From positions 95,710,501 through 95,774,500 of the forward strand of contig CM075346.1 of assembly GCA_037693485.1 (NCBI GenBank): a DNA stretch of 64,000 nt, written 5' to 3'. This DNA comes from Kitagawia praeruptora. Lineage: Eukaryota > Streptophyta > Magnoliopsida > Apiales > Apiaceae. The notes below the pieces were generated by a model. That model was given only the letters and a program-made list of their open reading frames with translations, was not told where the DNA came from and did not search any database. The position numbers and the translations under genes were made by a program. Positions 46,242 through 59,300 of the stretch are shown one piece after another. The first letter of the stretch is position 1; every line of letters starts with the position of its first letter.

Positions 46242-48662
46242 CTAGTTTAATGCCCGTGCTTCGCACACGGGAGTTCATAATTTAAATAAATTTTATTTTA
46301 AATTTTAATAAATTATGTGTAGTTTTATAATGTAGAAATGAAATATGATAGTAGTACTAAAAAGTTGCCTACTTTAGTTAAATATGTTAATTTCTTAAAG
46401 AACATGAGGTGTTTTGATATTTTAAATTACAATTAGTATAACAAATTATTAATACAATAATCAATTTTAGAAAGATAAAAAAATTGAACATTATTTTAGT
46501 AGTGTCAACTATATCATGTTTTATAACTGTAGTAGAAAAAAAGAATAAATTAAAACAATTAAATCATAATACGGGGAAAAAAAGAAGTTAGTATGTTCTC
46601 ACTCAATTTAAAGTTAAATTTTAAGTAAATACATTAAAGTCACATACACGCACAACACAGAAACACGTGGATAGATTTTAAGACATCACAGAATGGGGAG
46701 CAAGAAACTCTTCTTCTTCCTTTTTTTTTTCCGATTACTCTTTGCCAAATCTTTGAAGCTAGGAATATGCCAATTTTGTCATCTATGGAGTAATTAAAAA
46801 TTAATTAATAATTATCAACGATCCAACAGTACGGATGTCAATATATTTTTAATTTAGAGATATTACCAAAATTTTAAAAATTAAAAAAAGAATTTGGATA
46901 ATGAAATTAGTAGTCAACTATTGAACTGCCAAGAAAAATGACACACATCATTAAACAAAATAATTTTTCACAAAATTAAACAAAATCATTAAAATAAAAT
47001 TGTTTATTTATTTTAATTAAATTAAAATAATTTATTTAAGTAATTTGTTATCATTAAACAAAATTTAAAATAATTTAAAATTTATGCAAGGAAATAATTT
47101 TTGGCAAGAATGTTTTAATTGGATGGCCCTCGCGGACCTATTATAATTATAATTGATAATTGTTAGAAAGGAAATAATTTTTGGAAACAAAATAATTCGT
47201 GTTTTGTCAAGGATTTTTTTTTTGGAAAGAACGTTTTAATTGGTTGGCCCTGGCGGGCCCATTATAATTATAACCAATTATTTGGCATGTAATAATAACA
47301 ACTCCCAAGAAAAATTGACAATTGTTAGAAAGGAAATAATGTTTGGCAAGAAAATAATTTGTGTTTTGTGAAGAAAATAATTATTTTAAAAAAAAGAATT
47401 TGGATAATGAAATTAGTAGTCAACTATTGAACTGTCAAGAAAAATGACACACATCATTAAACAAAATAATTTTTCACAAAATTAAACAAAATCATTAAAA
47501 TAAATTGCTTATTTAGTTTAAATAAATTAAAATAATTTATTTAAGTAATTTGTTATCATTAAACAAAATTTAAAATAATTTAAAATTTGTGGAAGGAAAT
47601 AATTTTTGGCAAGAATGTTTTAATTGGATAGACCTGGCGGGCCCATTATAATTATAATTGACAATTGTTAGAAAGGAAATAATTTTTGGAAACAAAATAA
47701 TTCGTGTTTTGTCAAGGAATTTTTTTTTTGGCAAGAATGTTTTAATTGGATGGCCCTAGAGGGCCCATTATAATTATAACAAATTATTTGGCATTAACAA
47801 TAACAACTGCCAAGAAAAATTGACAATTGTTAGAAAGGAAATAATGTTTGGCAAGAAAATAATTTGTGTTTTGTGAAGGAAATAATTATTTGGCATTTTG
47901 GAATATTTTAATTGGATGACCCTGGCGGGCCCATTATAATTATAACCAATCAAAATCATTTGTTAACAATTTTTGATATTATCAAGGAAATAATTTTTGG
48001 CTTGTATTATCAAGGAAATAATTTTTGGCAAGAAAATTATTTGTGATTTGTCATGATTTGTATTTTAGGGTTTTGGTACATGGGGTGATGGGGATTGTTT
48101 AAAATGGTAGGCAATAATTCTAATTTGATCTATTTACGTATTTATTTAATATTAGATTATAGCCCGTGCTACGCATGCGTTAGTTTAAATTTAAATTTTA
48201 TAATAATTATGATATATAATAATAACGATTAAATAAAGAAAATAACTTTATATTTAAGATCAAATAAAATAATATTGAAAGAAATAATATTAATAAAATA
48301 TTATTTTATATATTATAACAAATGCAATCAAAGATAAAATTATTTAAATTTTCTATATTTGTTATTATGTGATAATATGTATAAATAAGCTTACCAAAAT
48401 TAAAAGATTTATTCAAATTTTCATTAATAATCTTACCATAAATATTAAGAGAATATATTAATAGTATTTAAATTTCTATACAAACTTTCTTTAATTAACA
48501 ATGGATCAAATACTGAATTTGGATCTTTCCCAAACGTAATATGGATACCAAACCTAAAAATGGATTATCCAGTGGGTCAAAATCAATACAAAATTTTGTC
48601 CAAGCCTAAATATGGATACCAAACCTTAGGTAAGGGCTATCCACTAATTTATAATATATAGA
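46242..48662 (-). mobile_element. Helitron with two candidate 3' terminators
   Basis: On the minus strand it starts TCTATATATTATAAATTAG at 48662. A first 3' end occurs at 48152 (GTAGCACGGGCTATAATCTAA, next base T). A second, stronger one lies at 46242: a CCCGTG/CACGGG hairpin, then CATTAAACTAG, next base T. Comparison with the uninterrupted family-A copy near 41970 shows that the whole 2421 bp interrupts one A/T site. The simplest reading is one insertion with read-through of the first terminator. No Rep/helicase. Confidence 0.75.
46890..47901. repeat. 506-bp tandem duplication inside the Helitron
   Basis: Copies 46890-47395 and 47396-47901 start GAATTTGGATAATGAAATTA. Each carries smaller repeats of TTTTAATTGGATGGCCC and CCATTATAATTATAA. 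Copies differ by scattered substitutions and short indels. Confidence 0.88.
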
Positions 48663-49011
48663 TATGAGATGATTTGATAATAATTATACAAATTTTATCC
48701 GTGATATTTCTAGAAATGGAAGGATTTTCGTTAGAAAATATAGAAAAGATAATAGGTTTTAGTTGAAAAAGGTAATCGATTAATTATTGGTAATTATAAT
48801 ATTATTATTTTTATTAAATAGAATGCATGTGATATGATTAGAAAAAGATAGGATTTAGTTAGAGAAAATTAAAAAGGAAACATGTTATAGTTGAAAAATA
48901 TAATTGATTAGTTTATAGCAATTATAATTTAATTACCTTATTTACTAAATACAATTGCACGAAATATTTTTAGAAAAAGGAGAAATTAATATTGTCCGTG
49001 ATATTTCTATT

Positions 49012-49529
49012 TGATATGGGCTAAAAGTAAGCCCTAAAGACACATTTAATGTGGCATTAATTAGACCTAGAATGGTCCAAACGTGGGGCCCACCAGATAG
49101 GCCCAAACCCTATTTATAATATTAATTTCGTAATTAATATTAGGGGTAATAACCAGCTCAGCAATAAAAGTCAAACAAGGATATTACTCTTGCCTGACTT
49201 AGCCTCCAAGGCACAGAATTCGATATGGGAACTGACTCCTACAAGGAAGGAGTCTAGAACCTTCCTCAAGGCGGTGACTTGCCCACCAAGTCACCTAATT
49301 CTACTACGATTCTAAGGCTTCTCAGCCTATATAAAGGGTCAGACCCCTCACCTCAGAACTACGTTATATTGGCTTGATTCTCTTAATACAGAGATACGTA
49401 GGCATTCTGTGAGGACCGTTTAAGTCTCGAACGCAGAAGCAGCCATTAAAGCACGAAGCTCATACACCCTAGCGTTAAATACATCAAACCCTAGCCGTAA
49501 TCTAATAACCTAGTTTTTATTCCACAACA
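49012..49529 (+). repeat. 5' LTR of the Tat-type gypsy element
   Basis: 518 bp, starts TGATATGGGC and ends CCACAACA. It includes a possible TATA box, TATATAAAGG, near 49327. The 3' partner is not in the window. Confidence 0.85.
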
Positions 49530-49545
49530 TTTGGCGCCGTCTGTG
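49530..49545 (+). other. Primer binding site
   Basis: TTGGCGCCGTCTGTGG follows the LTR directly; this TGGCGCC-type site is usual in the Tat/Athila branch. Confidence 0.8.
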
Positions 49546-49562
49546 GGAAGAAGACATCAACC

Positions 49563-51569
49563 ATGGTTCAAACACGAAGAACTGTACCAAGCACTACGGA
49601 GCCAATTGCTACCGAGGCTCTACCTCTTAGCTCTGCTCCGCCCCATACTGAACAAGTACTTCCGACATCTGAGCAAGTACCTCCGACATCCGGGACTATC
49701 GTTCCGTATCAAGTTTCTCAACCTCTAGGGACGACTACCCATGTTGAGAGTACACTACCTCCGATCGTCCACACAATTCCAGGGACTAATCCCCCCCGGG
49801 TGGGGATTTCTTCCCTGATTGTAGACCCCAACAACCCTACACGAGGGGTCCAGATCCACACTACGGATCTCCCCATAAGCACCAATCCAATGTATGGGAT
49901 GCCCAATTACGGAGCTGGACCGAGTGGTCATGCCCTATATATTCGAGATCGAGATTATCGCGATTTCTCTGGTCCTTATTCAGATGAATCATCTTCTGGC
50001 GATGATTACGAGCGTGATGAAGCTCCGAGGAGGCGTCGTGCAAGTAAAGAACCTATGGGGAGAACTCGAACTACTCATGATGGACTCCCTTCAACAGCTA
50101 CTGAGAGGATTAAGGCTTATGAAGCCGAGATCTTAAGATTAAAGGAGGATATGGCCAGGGAGCAAGCCAGATCAAATCAGACTTTGCCGCCTCCCACGTC
50201 AGGACCGATTCCCTTCATAGATCTGGAGAGGCCTCCAAGAAGGCAAAGAAGGGCTACCGTCCCAACTGAAAGAACTACAAGGGTGGAAACCCCTAAGAGC
50301 AACCCCAAGGATCTGATGCCACTTGGGGATCCTGATGATCCCACGCCCCCATTCACCGAGGAGGTGATGAATGCCCACATATCAAGGAAGTTCAAGATGC
50401 CGACAATTAAGGCTTACGATGGAACGGGTGATCCCGCAAATCATGTTAGGACGTTTTCGAACGCACTATTACTACAGCCTGCAAGTGACGCCTTGAAGTG
50501 TAGGGCGTTCCCTCAAACTTTGTCGGGCATGGCTCAAAGATGGTATAGCCGACTTCCCGCAAACTCAATTGGCTCCTTTAAGGAGTTAAGTGCTGCTTTT
50601 GTTAGTCAATTCATCAGCGGGAGAGTTCATGAGAAAAGTTCTGCATCTCTCATGTATGTGGTACAAGGAAAGAATGAGAATCTGAGAGATTATCTTAAGA
50701 GGTTCACCAAGGAGACGTTGAACATTACTGATTTAGAGAACAAGGTGGCCATGGTAGCCCTGGAGCACGGCACCACTGATCTTTACTTTAAAAGGTCATT
50801 GGCAAAGCACCCACCTGAGAATATGGCTGAGCTCCAACGAAGGGCTGATAAGTATATCAAGGCCGAGGATAGCACCATGAAGGATGTCGTGATAAACAAT
50901 GGCAAGGGTAATAATGAAACGAAGAAGCGAAAGCAAGACCAAGAGTATGATGCTAGGGACAAATATCCCCGTACTAGCAAAGACTCTGAGTCAACATCAA
51001 AGAAGAGTATGGGACCAAGATTTTCTGACTATGCAAGGTTGAATGCACCTAGGAGCCAAATCTTGTTAGAGATCGAGAAGGATAAAGACTTCCGATGGCC
51101 GAAGCCACTCAGGGGCGATCCCGCAAAGAGAAACAAGGATCAATACTGTAGGTTCCACCGAGACGTGGGACATGACACGGATGATTGCAGACAGTTGAAG
51201 GACGAGATTGAATTCTTGATCCGTAAAGGAAAGCTGAATAATTTCACAAAGGGTGGAGATCATGGAACCCAAAGAGGGGATTACAACAGGAGAAACAATG
51301 ACAGGAGGGATAATGATCGTGACCGTAACACGCAGCCCCGAGGGCCGGTTATCAACATGATCTGGGGAGGCCCGACAGCGGCCGGTTCAACTCGAAACTC
51401 TCGAAAGGCATACGCAAGAGAAGTGATGCACATTGTGGGAGAGGCCCCGAAGCGTGCTAAAACTGAGATGGTAATTGGTTTTGATGATTCAGACTTGGAA
51501 GGAGTAAAGTTCCCCCATGATGACCCGCTGGTCATAACTCCTGTGATTGGAAATTCAGAAGTAAAATGA
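49563..51569 (+). pseudogene. gag region of the Tat-type gypsy element
   Basis: 668 codons from an ATG in good context (ACCATGG). The N-terminal 250 residues are Pro/Ser/Thr- and Arg-rich. The capsid region (about 275-445) includes GMAQRWYSRLP and ENLRDYLKRF. A zinc-knuckle-like CRFHRDVGHDTDDC lies near residue 525. A TGA at 51567-51569 separates it from the protease in the same frame, so the usual single gag-pol frame is interrupted here. Confidence 0.88.
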
Positions 51570-51572
51570 GTC

Positions 51573-54500
51573 TTGATAGACAATGGAGCTTCTGTGGATA
51601 TTTTGTTTCACGATGCGTTTGTGAAGATGGGGTACAACGACTCTCAGTTGACCCCTACAAACATGCCCATATATGGATTTAATGGAGTGGAGTCCAGTGT
51701 TGAAGGGACTATTCAGTTACCCGTAACTATTGGACAGGAGCCTAAGGAGACGACTCAGATGTTGAATTTCTTGGTAATTAAGGCAGCTTCAACATACAAC
51801 GCAATCCTTGGAAGGACTGGATTACATGCGTTTAAGGCTGTGGCCTCTTCTTATCATATGAAGGTTAAGTTTCCAACACGGAATGGTGTCGGAGAACAGA
51901 AGGGTGATCAGAAGATGGCAAGAAGTTGCTATGTAGCCGCTCTGAGGGCCGATGGAGTCGGGGGGCAGGTCCTTCCAATTGAAGACATGGATGTCCGTGA
52001 TGATGAAGAGCATAGAGGGAAGCCAGCAGAGGATTTGATTCCCATACCCCTAGAGCCTAACGATCCTGAAAAAGTTACTTATGTTGGAGCATCTCTGAAA
52101 GAACCCTTGAAGGGCAAGTTGATAGAATTCTTACAAAAGAATAGCGACGTGTTCGCTTGGACAGTAGCTGATATGCCAGGGATTGACCCCCAACTTATAA
52201 CTCATAAGTTGAATGTTGACCCCAAGAGGAAGACAATAAAGCAGAAGAAGAGAAACTTTGCTCCGGAGAGGCAAGAGGCCATTAAGCAAGAAGTGGATAA
52301 GCTCTTGGAAGCTGGTTTTATTGAAGAGATTCAGTTTCCCGAATGGTTAGCAAACCCTGTGATGGTCAAAAAAGCGAATGGGAAGTGGAGGATGTGTATA
52401 GACTTCACTGACCTGAACGATGCATGTCCAAAAGATTGTTTTCCCCTTCCAAGGATAGATATGTTGATAGATGCCACAGCTGGACATGAGATGTTAAGCT
52501 TCATGGATGGATTCAGTGGCTATAATCAGATTAATATGCACAAAGATGACATCCCTAAGGTATCTTTCATAACTGACTTTGGTGTCTTCTGTTATCTTGT
52601 TATGGCGTTTGGTCTAAAGAATGCAGGAGCTACTTACCAACGCTTGGTGAACAAGATATTTGCCCATCTGATCGGAAAAACCATGGAGGTGTATGTTGAT
52701 GACATGTTAGTCAAGAGCCTACTCAAGGTTGATCATATTAAGCACCTCGAAGAGGCATTTGAAGTGCTGAGGCACCATAAGATGATGTTGAATCCCGCTA
52801 AGTGTGCCTTTGGCGTTGGATCTGGAAAGTTTTTAGGACTGATGGTTTCAAAGAGAGGCATTGAGGCCAATCCTGACAAGATCAAGGCAATTTTAGACAT
52901 GGAGCCACCACGTTCTATAAGAGATGTGCAGAAGTTGACAGGCCGAGTAGCAGCCTTAGGGAGGTTTATCTCCAAGTCCGGTGATAAGTGTTTACCTTTC
53001 TTTCAAACATTAAAGAAGGTAAAGAATTTTGAATGGACACCTGAAAGCCAAGAGGCCTTTGAACAATTGAAGAAATACATGGCCGAAGCCCCGCTGTTAG
53101 CCAAGCCTAAAATCGGAGAGACTCTTTATCTATACCTGGCGGTATCTGAGCAAGCATTGAGTGCCGTCCTCATAAAAGAAGAGAATAAGGTTCAGAAACC
53201 CATCTACTACGTGAGTAAGGTGTTGCATGGAGCTGAGTTGAACTATTCTACCATTGAGAAGTTTGCTTTGGCATTGGTAACGGCTTCAAGGAAACTACGA
53301 CCTTACTTTCAGTCACACAAGATTGAAGTCCTGACGGACCAGCAGTTGAGAAGTATCCTGAATAGCCCGAAGGTCAGTGGAAGGCTAATTAAGTGGGCAA
53401 TCGAACTCGGGGAATTTGACATTGCATATAAGCCTCGGACAGCCATCAAGGCTCAGGCATTAGCTGACTTCGTGGTTGAATGTACCATTGGCAACCAAGA
53501 AGTCGGGGGCAGGAGATAATAACCACCCCTGGGGTTGAGAGTAAGGATGAAGAACTTGTACCTGATCAGAAAGAGTATTGGGTGCTCTATTTTGATGGAG
53601 CATCAAAAACAAAATCTAGTGGTGCAGGTTTGGTTTTGCGAAGCCCCGATGGGTTCACAGTTGAATACGCTTTGAAGTTGGACTTTCCAACAACCAACAA
53701 TGAAGCTGAGTATGAAGCATTAATAGCTGGATTGGGATTGACCAGAGTTATGAGAGTCAAGAACCTCAAAGTGTGTGGAGATTCAAGACTGGTAGTCTCG
53801 CAAGTGAATGGTGAGTTTGAGGCCAAGGATGAAACTATGGCAAAATACCTCAGAGTCGTGAAAGCTGTTATGACTCAGTTTGAGGAGTGCTATCTGGAGC
53901 ACATTCCTAGGGAAGAGAACGTTAAGGCCGATGCCCTCTCTAAGTTCGCTTCTTCTGAGATAGAGAATTATGCAGGTAGTGTTTACTTCCAGGTCTTGAA
54001 GGCCCTGACCATCAACTCTAAGTTGGTAGCACCTATCGATGTTGGAAGCTGTTGGATAGATCCTTTTAAAGCTCATCTAGAAACCGGATGGCTCCCTAAC
54101 GATGCCTTGGAGGCACGAAAGTTGTCAGTGAGAGCATTGAGATATGCCTTGATTGAAGGCATCTTATACAAGAGATCATTTGTCATCCCGTACTTGAAGT
54201 GCCTAAGGCCCCAAGAGGCAAGAGAAGCATTGGAGGAAGTTAATGAAGGGATCTGTGGGCAGCACTTGGGGGGCAGAGCCCTAGCTCACAAGATTACCCG
54301 CCTGGGATTCTATTGGCCGGAGATGTTAGCGGATGCCCAGGATTACACGCCCCGGTTGTAAGGCAGCCGCCTGAGAGGTTAACCTCAATCAGCTCTCCCA
54401 TTCCGTTTGCAATGTGGGGGATGGACATTCTTGGTCCTTTCCCCATGGCTTCAGCACAAAGGAAGTTTCTGATTGTCGCCATTGATTACTTCACTAAGTG

Positions 54501-54922
54501 GATCGAGGCTAAGCCTTTAGCAAAGATAACCACCAAGCAAGTTTCCCAGTTCTTTTGGGAGAACATAATCTGCAGGTATGGAATCCCCCGAATCCTTGTG
54601 ACAGATAATGGGACACAATTCAACAATGAAGAGTTCAGGAAGTACTGTGAGGAAAATGCTATCGAGCTTCGTTTTACTTCAGTAGCTCACCCGCAAGCTA
54701 ATGGACAGGCTGAGGTAGCCAATCGGATTATTCTTGATGGACTTAAGAAGAGGGTCGAACGATCAAGAAATACCTGGGTGGATGAATTACTGCCTATACT
54801 TTGGGCATATCGTACTACTTGCAAAGTAACGACTGGGGAAACCCCTTTCCTACTGGCTTATGGAGCCGAGGCAGTTGTACCACTAGAAATCATGCATGCA
54901 TCACCTCGAATTGAGGCATTTG
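51573..54922 (+). pseudogene. pol region of the Tat-type gypsy element, broken
   Basis: Frame 1 (51573-53519): protease with DNGASVDILF, RT with CIDFTDLNDACPKD, FGLKNAGATYQR and the active site YVDDMLVKS, then the first RNase H. A one-base shift at the G run 53505-53509 moves the frame. The second RNase H (YFDGASKTKSSGAG, NNEAEYEAL, ADALSKFA) continues to 54361. A small deletion near 54343 removes the cysteine pair of the integrase zinc finger and shifts the frame again. The catalytic part (MDILGPF, VTDNGTQF, HPQANGQAEVANR) runs to the Sirevirus junction. Confidence 0.9.
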
Positions 54923-56214
54923 TGTTGAGTATTGAATACGGTAAAAGAATACAGAGGGGGGGGGGTGAATGGATTCTTGAACTTTTCTTGATTGAGTCTA
55001 TGTAGCAGATAAGTGCCTGTGTGTGTAGAAGTGAAGGTGCGGATAAATAAACAACACAACACGCAATATCACTTTAATCTAATGTATTATTAGATAAAGG
55101 TTGCTACAATCTGTGAATACAAATGGTAGTATTCTCAGCTTCGTTTTTCTCAGAGAGATATAGCTTACAGTGTATGAAAAACTTGACTCACAAAAGTTAC
55201 TAAGTTATGAAGTGAGGCTGTGTCCTTATAGAACATGGATACAGCCCACTTACTGCAAATAAGGTAGCTAAACAAATTACTTTCTAGTCTGTCTATCCTT
55301 TTTGAGTAAGTGTCCAAACGGTTACAGATTTGACTTTGCAAAGCCTGTTTAGATCCACTTCTTTAGCTCCTTGTCTCTTCTATATCTCTCCAAGCTTCCT
55401 TGTAGGCTTTCCAGAGCACGTTACAGATTGTGGTCCATAAAGTGCATTGGCTTGTTGCAGGTTTCTGATTTGTACAATTTCTTCAGTATTTTGTCTCCAA
55501 GAATGTATTCGAGAAGTGACTAAGTAAGTGATTCGAGAACTAGAATTGACTTGATCGATAACTCTGAGTTCTCGAATACTGTTATAATGACATATCGAAC
55601 CACTTCTCGAATAGCTCTTTTCCATCAGGATTCCTTGAGTTGTCGAATAGAACATTTGACTTATCGAATCCTCGAGTTGTCGAATAGCTTTCTGAGTCCT
55701 TGAGATATCGAATGGAACTTTGACTTGTTGACTCTTTGAGAACTCGAATACCATCTTGACTTGTTGACTTCTTGAGTTCTCGAATAGAGTAGTAGACATA
55801 TCGAATCCCTGAGATATCGAATGAGATATCGAACAGTGTATTCAGAGATATCGAATAGTGTCTTGAGATATCGAATCCCTGACTTCTCGAATGCTGGACT
55901 TCTCGAATAGACAAATATACTTCTCGAATTGGTACTTAGGCAAATTCTTCATTTCTTCAAATCCCAACTGTGATTATTTGACAGTCTTTAACTCCTTGCT
56001 TGAGGCATGAACCTTGGAACTTCTTTCAAGCATTATTCTAGACTCTATTTGTACAATTACACAACTAGGATTTGATGCCTACTACAAGTACAATACAAAC
56101 AGAAACTCTACAACTAGAGGTTCCCTCAGTTAAGAGGTCATGTAAGTAATGCAAAGCATTACAAACAATTAGGCTTGTTATTAGATGTGTACAGGCATGC
56201 CTCTGTAACTAACA
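54923..56214 (-). repeat. 3' LTR of the Sirevirus
   Basis: Minus-strand start TGTTAGTTACAGAGG right after the polypurine tract. I chose the end, CAATACTCAACA at 54923, because it gives matching TGTT...AACA tips and the gypsy integrase similarity stops there. 1292 bp. A G run at 54956-54965 and a motif-rich section at 55505-55935 are inside. The outer end could be off by a few bases. Confidence 0.75.
55505..55935. repeat. Sirevirus LTR palindromic-word cluster
   Basis: About 25 copies in 430 bp of related words: TTCTCGAAT, GATATCGAAT, TTGTCGAATA, ACTTATCGAA, GAACTCGAATA. All share the TCGA core, followed by AT, and GAGATATC/GAGTTCTC arms. Word order is irregular, so this is a cluster, not a simple tandem repeat. 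The same words recur at 61200-61690 in the inter-ORF spacer. Confidence 0.9.
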
Positions 56215-56226
56215 ATCTCCCCCAAA
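56215..56226 (-). other. Polypurine tract of the Sirevirus
   Basis: Minus-strand TTTGGGGGAGAT directly before the 3' LTR, the usual copia form. Confidence 0.9.
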
Positions 56227-56372
56227 TTGTGAGTGAGACCCTTAGTCACAATTTCATGTCTGATAACAAGCCTAACATACATAAAGATAAAACTTTAAAA
56301 GTACAGGTATGTATTTTGATTGAACACATAAATGAAATTACAAGATAAATACTCTTACAGTATGATGAGGTA

Positions 56373-59300
56373 CTAGCCATTTTCTTTTGATTGCATCTCC
56401 ATTGCTTTGGCTTGTAGATCATCATATGCTTTCTGTTTCCTTTCTTTCTCCTTTCTTGCAATCTCATCTACTGCTCTCATGATTTCTGTCATAGCATCCA
56501 ATTCTTCAATCATAATAGAGTTTTTGAAATCTTCAAGCACTGGCTTCAGAATGTTGGCAGGATAGTGACTGAGTAGGTCCATTCTTATATTGACATTGGC
56601 TCCATTTCTTCTCCTATACTTCACCACATAGGGATCAAACTGAACTCTACACAATCCCTTTGCCCTTAGCTTTTCTGCTTCAATCTCCAGTCTATCAATT
56701 TCTTTCTCCCTTTCTAACCATTTCTCATAGCAGCCCTTTCTTATCTTCTCAGCATAATCTTTCTTCATTTTCACAAAGTCAATCAATTCCAGCTTCCATA
56801 CTTTCTCCACCTTGTCTTTAGAATCCAGCAATGCAATGATTCTTTCTATCTCATACAATTTACCCCAATGTTGACAACCCCCTTGTTTGAATTTCATTTC
56901 TTTCCCATCAGTGTACTTGATTTCAAGGTGGTCATCCACAATTGCAGCATAGCATATCTTTTGAGCTATTAGAAATTGCAGTTGCTCTTCATCAAAGTCT
57001 TCATCAAGTGGCTGGAGTTTCAATCCTGGAATGATTGTTAGGGCTCTAGATTTGGATAGCTTCACTCTCCTTGCAGCATGTTTAAATTTCATCCTCTTGA
57101 CATGATTGCTTGGCAGAAATCTTTGACCTTTGTTGGTAGACCATAGTAGTATTCCATTAGCAGATTGCTTTCTGAAACATACACATGGTTTCTTGACTTG
57201 AATCTTCTTCTCTTCTTGAGGTGGTAAGACAGTTGCAGAAGCCATAGATGTAGATTTTGGTAGGTCACTACTAACAGTATTCACCCTAGACCTAGAGTCT
57301 TGTGTTGTGGTGAGGTTACTGCTAGCAGTGCCTAAGGCTTGCTGTCTTCCACTCTTTCTCTCATATGTTTTACCTTGGTCATCATCATCATTTTTATCCT
57401 TGTCTCCCTTTTTCTTCTTGTCTTCATCACCCTTATCTCTCCTGTGATGTCTTCTCCTCCCATCACCTTTGTCTTCAGAATCATCATCCTTATTTCTCCT
57501 AGGTTGAGCCATCTCTGGAATTTCACCAGTTGCAATATAGGTTCTGAGGATGTGCAGTGCCTCAGTTTCTTCAGCATTTCTGGCTCCAACCTTCTTCTGT
57601 AATTGATCAATGATAGCAATGATCAGTCTGTGATTTCTGGTGGTGAGATCATGGGGAATGACCAATTGCTTGATATCTTCAATTCTGGTGCCAGACTGAT
57701 AAATGATTGTCCATGGCTTCTTGATCACTTCTGGTAGCCTTGAAGGTTGGTCATTCCTCAAGTCATCAAACAGACTTTTGTTGTTCTCATTCTTCTTTTC
57801 TATAAGCTCGAGTATGGCATCTATCTCTGAGTGTTTCAGTTCTTGTAGAGTCTTGTATGTTAGATGCCATATCTTCAATTTGGATATCATCACTATCTCC
57901 TTGATCCATAGATTATTGACTTTCTTAGGAATGACAGTGATGCAATCAATCTGCTTCTTCAACTTCCTCAGATAGAACTGAGTGTCACCAACCTGTTCCC
58001 TTGTGGCTTTCAGAAACTCCAAGAAGGCTTTATCATGATAAACATTGGAGTTAGCAACCTCTTGTAGCTTGGCCTCAGTAACAACTTTAACTTCTACAGG
58101 CTTGGCACTCTCAGATATAGAGGTTGGAGGTTTGTCAGATGGCATACTTCCTGCAACCACTGTGGTGGTTATGGATTGCTTCTGTCCTCCTGGAGTAGTG
58201 ATGTGCACAGTTGGTAGAGTGACAACTGGCAAGATAGATGGAGGCTCATCCACTTTGGATTTTCCTTTGCCAGGCACATTTGGTAGAGACTTTGAAGCCC
58301 TTTGTTGACCACCCTCTTTTATTATTATACCTTTCTCCCCCTTTGCATTTGAGTTCCTTGTCTTCTTCTCCCCCTTAGGCTTGTTGTCAGGCACAGAGGC
58401 TGTAGAAATGTCCTTTGGGATTGAAGATTCATCAGGTAGAGGGAGACCCATATGCTTCATCATTGCAGCTAACATGGATTGTTGATGCAGAAGGACATCA
58501 GCTGTGGTGGATGCTTGAGTGTCCAACTGATCATTTAGCAGTGCAACCTTTTCTGTAAGATGAGAATTGGTTTTGGTAAGAGTGGCTACCTCCTGTTCAA
58601 GAGTGTTCACCTTAGTGAATAACTCATTGGCCTTGAAACCAGATAAAGATTGATCCTGCAGCCTCTTCACTTCATATTTAGACAGTTCATGCACAGGGAC
58701 ATCAGTCACTAGCCTATCTCCATAAAGATTCTTGAACATTATCCTCAGCATGGCATTGGCATCTGTTGTCTGGTCAGATAGATTTTGAAATTGATGCCCC
58801 AGACCTGTGACAGTATCCTTTAGCAGAGCTAGCCCATTGTCCATCTTGGTGCAGGTAGAGTTGCAGTGTTTGATATCCTTGACCACACTGTCTAGTTGAG
58901 GAAACTTAGCATCAAAGGCCCTCTTGACTTCTGCTACTGAAGTGGCTGTCTTGTCACACACTTTGTTGACTTCAGTTTTGACTCCCTTGCCAAGATAGTG
59001 TGCAGCCTTGAGGAAACCCTTGTAGGAATCATTTATAGCTTCATACACTTCACCAGGTGACAGGGATTTTGCATTGAAGCCCAGTGAAGTGATGTATTCC
59101 TCCCTGAGATACTGAAGTGCTTCATCGAGAGTAATATCATATTTTCCTTGCAACCAGGCATCTATGTTGCCATCTCTCTCAGCATCATCAATGATCTTTG
59201 ACTTCTGCACTTCCACATCATCCCTATGGCATAACAGAATAGCCTCATAGTCTGGATTAGGCATGTCTGCAGTGAGAAGGTTCTGAGCAATCTTTGTGAA

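Larger units (their letters stand above)
46131..49011 (-). mobile_element. Second family-A Helitron, interrupted and truncated
   Basis: The minus-strand 3' end (CTAG at 46131-46134, same GTGCATCGCAC hairpin) and first 110 bp match 41868 onward. The text stops at 46241 and resumes at 48663 (TATGAGATGATTTGATAATA), then follows family A to TATTTCTATT at 49011, where a gypsy LTR begins. So one Helitron sits inside it and an LTR element cuts it. Its own 5' end should lie beyond the gypsy element, outside the window. Confidence 0.85.
49012..54922 (+). mobile_element. Ty3/gypsy Tat-lineage retrotransposon, degraded, split by a Sirevirus
   Basis: Inserted in the Helitron at 46131-49011. It has a 5' LTR, primer site, gag, protease, RT, RNase H, a second (archaeal-type) RNase H and integrase, in the order of the Tat/Retand group. 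Its integrase ends where the Sirevirus LTR begins at 54923, so its remainder and 3' LTR lie outside the window. A stop, a frameshift and a small deletion make it non-autonomous. Confidence 0.9.

Noticed and set aside
49718..50395. Minus-strand ORFs over the gag region
   Set aside because: Shadows of the Tat-type gag frame, which has capsid motifs and a good start context.
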